Of a stretch of DNA of 64,000 nucleotides, positions 63,874 to 64,000 are shown in pieces. The notes beneath the pieces were generated by a model. It saw nothing but the letters and a program-made list of their open reading frames with translations, was not told the origin of the DNA and did no database searches. Source of the stretch: Gremmenia infestans (taxonomy: Eukaryota > Ascomycota > Leotiomycetes > Helotiales > Hamatocanthoscyphaceae); NCBI GenBank assembly GCA_032629725.1, contig JAFEVB010000006.1:124001-188000 (forward strand), written 5' to 3'. Every line of letters starts with the position of its first letter. Within the stretch, counting starts at the first letter, position 1. Made by a program: the position numbers and the translations under genes.

Positions 63874-64000
63874 GCAATAGGTAAACTTTGAAGACGTTTC
63901 ACGAGCTGGTGCCTCTCCTGTAAGGCCTCAAAAGAACCCGTAACAAGCTGGGTCCAATCAGCGGTAGCGTTGCCGACATGATGGAAAATATGATGATTAG

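Overview
This window is nuclear DNA from a filamentous ascomycete (Pezizomycotina). The evidence is short spliceosomal introns (mostly 43-98 nt, GTAAGT/GTATGT donors, CTAAC-like branch sites), a Zn2Cys6 regulator, an HsbA-type secreted protein, a fungal DOCK homologue, cytochromes P450 and several MFS drug/anion transporters. A leotiomycete is possible but I cannot fix the class from sequence alone. Gene models were spliced by hand; exon junctions are given where both the splice signals and the protein family agree.

Region 1 (about 0-17 kb) looks like an accessory metabolic island. Its genes are visibly GC-rich and sit in AT-rich, transposon-littered spacers. In order they are: a DHA2 drug-efflux MFS, a cystathionine-gamma-synthase-like PLP enzyme, a 2-oxoglutarate/Fe(II) oxygenase, a soluble CAF16-like ABC ATPase, a LOG-family nucleotide phosphoribohydrolase, and a large kinase / SAICAR-synthetase-like / HisG-like fusion. 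That last architecture is the one known for fungal pentostatin (2'-deoxycoformycin) formation (Cns3), and it corresponds to bacterial PenC plus PenA joined in one chain. Two MITE-like families (one copy nested in another), two further dispersed repeats and an 80-bp tandem repeat fill the gaps. A tRNA-Ser(AGA) gene lies just beyond the island.

Region 2 (18-39 kb) is mostly conserved or housekeeping: a 2097-residue DOCK GEF, a CCC1/VIT vacuolar Fe/Mn transporter, an HsbA-like secreted protein, a Tsc13-type enoyl reductase, a DHA2 MFS with a very long N-terminal tail, a THEM6-type thioesterase-fold protein, an unrecognised Cys-containing protein and an ELO elongase. Region 3 (40-55 kb) carries two P450s (one of CYP52 type), a 63-residue secreted peptide gene that only becomes visible after splicing, a DHA1 MFS, an M20D amidohydrolase, a Zn2Cys6 factor and a Dal5-type MFS.

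Region 4 (55-64 kb) starts with a rhodopsin-domain (Pth11-like) membrane protein gene broken by an apparent micro-inversion and by an in-frame stop. It is followed by a peroxisomal ABCD transporter, a secreted protein, an AT-hook/DUF3632-like protein and an unresolved membrane ORF near the right edge.

Two findings stand out: the Cns3-like fusion in its transposon-rich neighbourhood, and the inverted rhodopsin-domain gene. Several lipid-chain enzymes (Tsc13-like, ELO, THEM6-like, CYP52-like, ABCD) also lie within about 30 kb of each other.
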